A DNA stretch of 64,000 nucleotides from Methylophaga sp. 42_25_T18 (GTDB lineage: Bacteria; Pseudomonadota; Gammaproteobacteria; Nitrosococcales; Methylophagaceae), in assembly GCA_002163085.1 (NCBI GenBank), contig MAAJ01000008.1:124001-188000 (forward strand), read 5' to 3'. The stretch's first letter is position 1; every line of letters starts with the position of its first letter. A program made the translations under genes and the position numbers. Below are positions 63,928 to 64,000 of the stretch, piece by piece. The notes under the pieces are model-generated. The model did not search any database, was not told the DNA's origin, and saw only the letters and a list, made by a program, of their open reading frames with translations.

Positions 63928-64000
63928 TGTTATTCTATTATATAAATTCGTCGACGAAGCCGTAAGTGTACCTGCAATATTCCTATTATCCAAACAGTCT

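Overview
This window is an ordinary stretch of chromosome from a gammaproteobacterium, probably aquatic or marine, with AT-leaning base composition. Several blocks point there: fabA-fabB, bamA-skp-lpxD-fabZ-lpxA, yfgM-bamB-der, sthA, xseB-ispA-dxs, and dapC-dapD-(yffB)-dapE. The mixture resembles Thiotrichales/Piscirickettsiaceae-type genomes such as Methylophaga or Cycloclasticus. That placement is a guess from gene content, not a phylogenetic result. No tRNA, rRNA, CRISPR array, prophage or intact insertion sequence was seen.

Layout. 1-6000: end of a gene cut by the window edge, a HAD phosphatase between two direct copies of a hairpin-rich repeat, an SLC13-type transporter and small accessory genes (GFA enzyme, ceramidase-like membrane hydrolase, DUF1801 protein, two unknowns). 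6195-10081: a phosphorelay and cyclic-di-GMP cluster (membrane histidine kinase, single-domain receiver, REC-GGDEF-EAL). 10100-20886: cofactor and housekeeping genes (cbiZ, ribF, xseB-ispA-dxs, queD-folE2, mobA-mobB fusion, moeA, ttcA). A 261-bp MITE-like palindrome sits between moeA and ttcA. 21225-26617: VOC protein, EamA exporter, orphan ParD-like antitoxin, then the lysine/diaminopimelate block behind a perfect CRP-type site. 26628-30035: a probable zinc-uptake locus (small His-rich exported protein, porin, ZnuA-like and ZnuB-like proteins) without an ATPase gene.

30068-35731 holds a divergent envelope module: an OmpR-type response regulator and its 708-residue kinase face a PspA-like coiled-coil protein, a membrane protein and a secreted VWA protein. 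35732-40488 is the most accessory-looking part. It has an ornithine-aminotransferase remnant, an unlisted 48-codon gene, a TorF-type porin, a large unrecognised secreted protein, an exported cupin and a GAF-LuxR regulator. 40526-49243 returns to core genes (ydfG-like, sthA, HDOD, purU, MazG-like, ybfF-like, fabA-fabB) and ends with a TolC-family gene split by one frameshift. It is followed by the rest of a type I secretion system (49392-53558) with a degenerate receiver protein. 53690-63927 holds der-bamB-yfgM, an amt gene with NtrC sites and a sigma-54 promoter, and the lpxA-fabZ-lpxD-skp-bamA envelope operon.

The best candidates for undescribed biology are the PspA/VWA/two-component module, the secreted-protein/cupin/LuxR cluster at 36.5-40.5 kb, and the structured repeats (201-386 with 1104-1363, and 19746-20006). 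All functional statements rest on reading motifs by eye; no database search was run.
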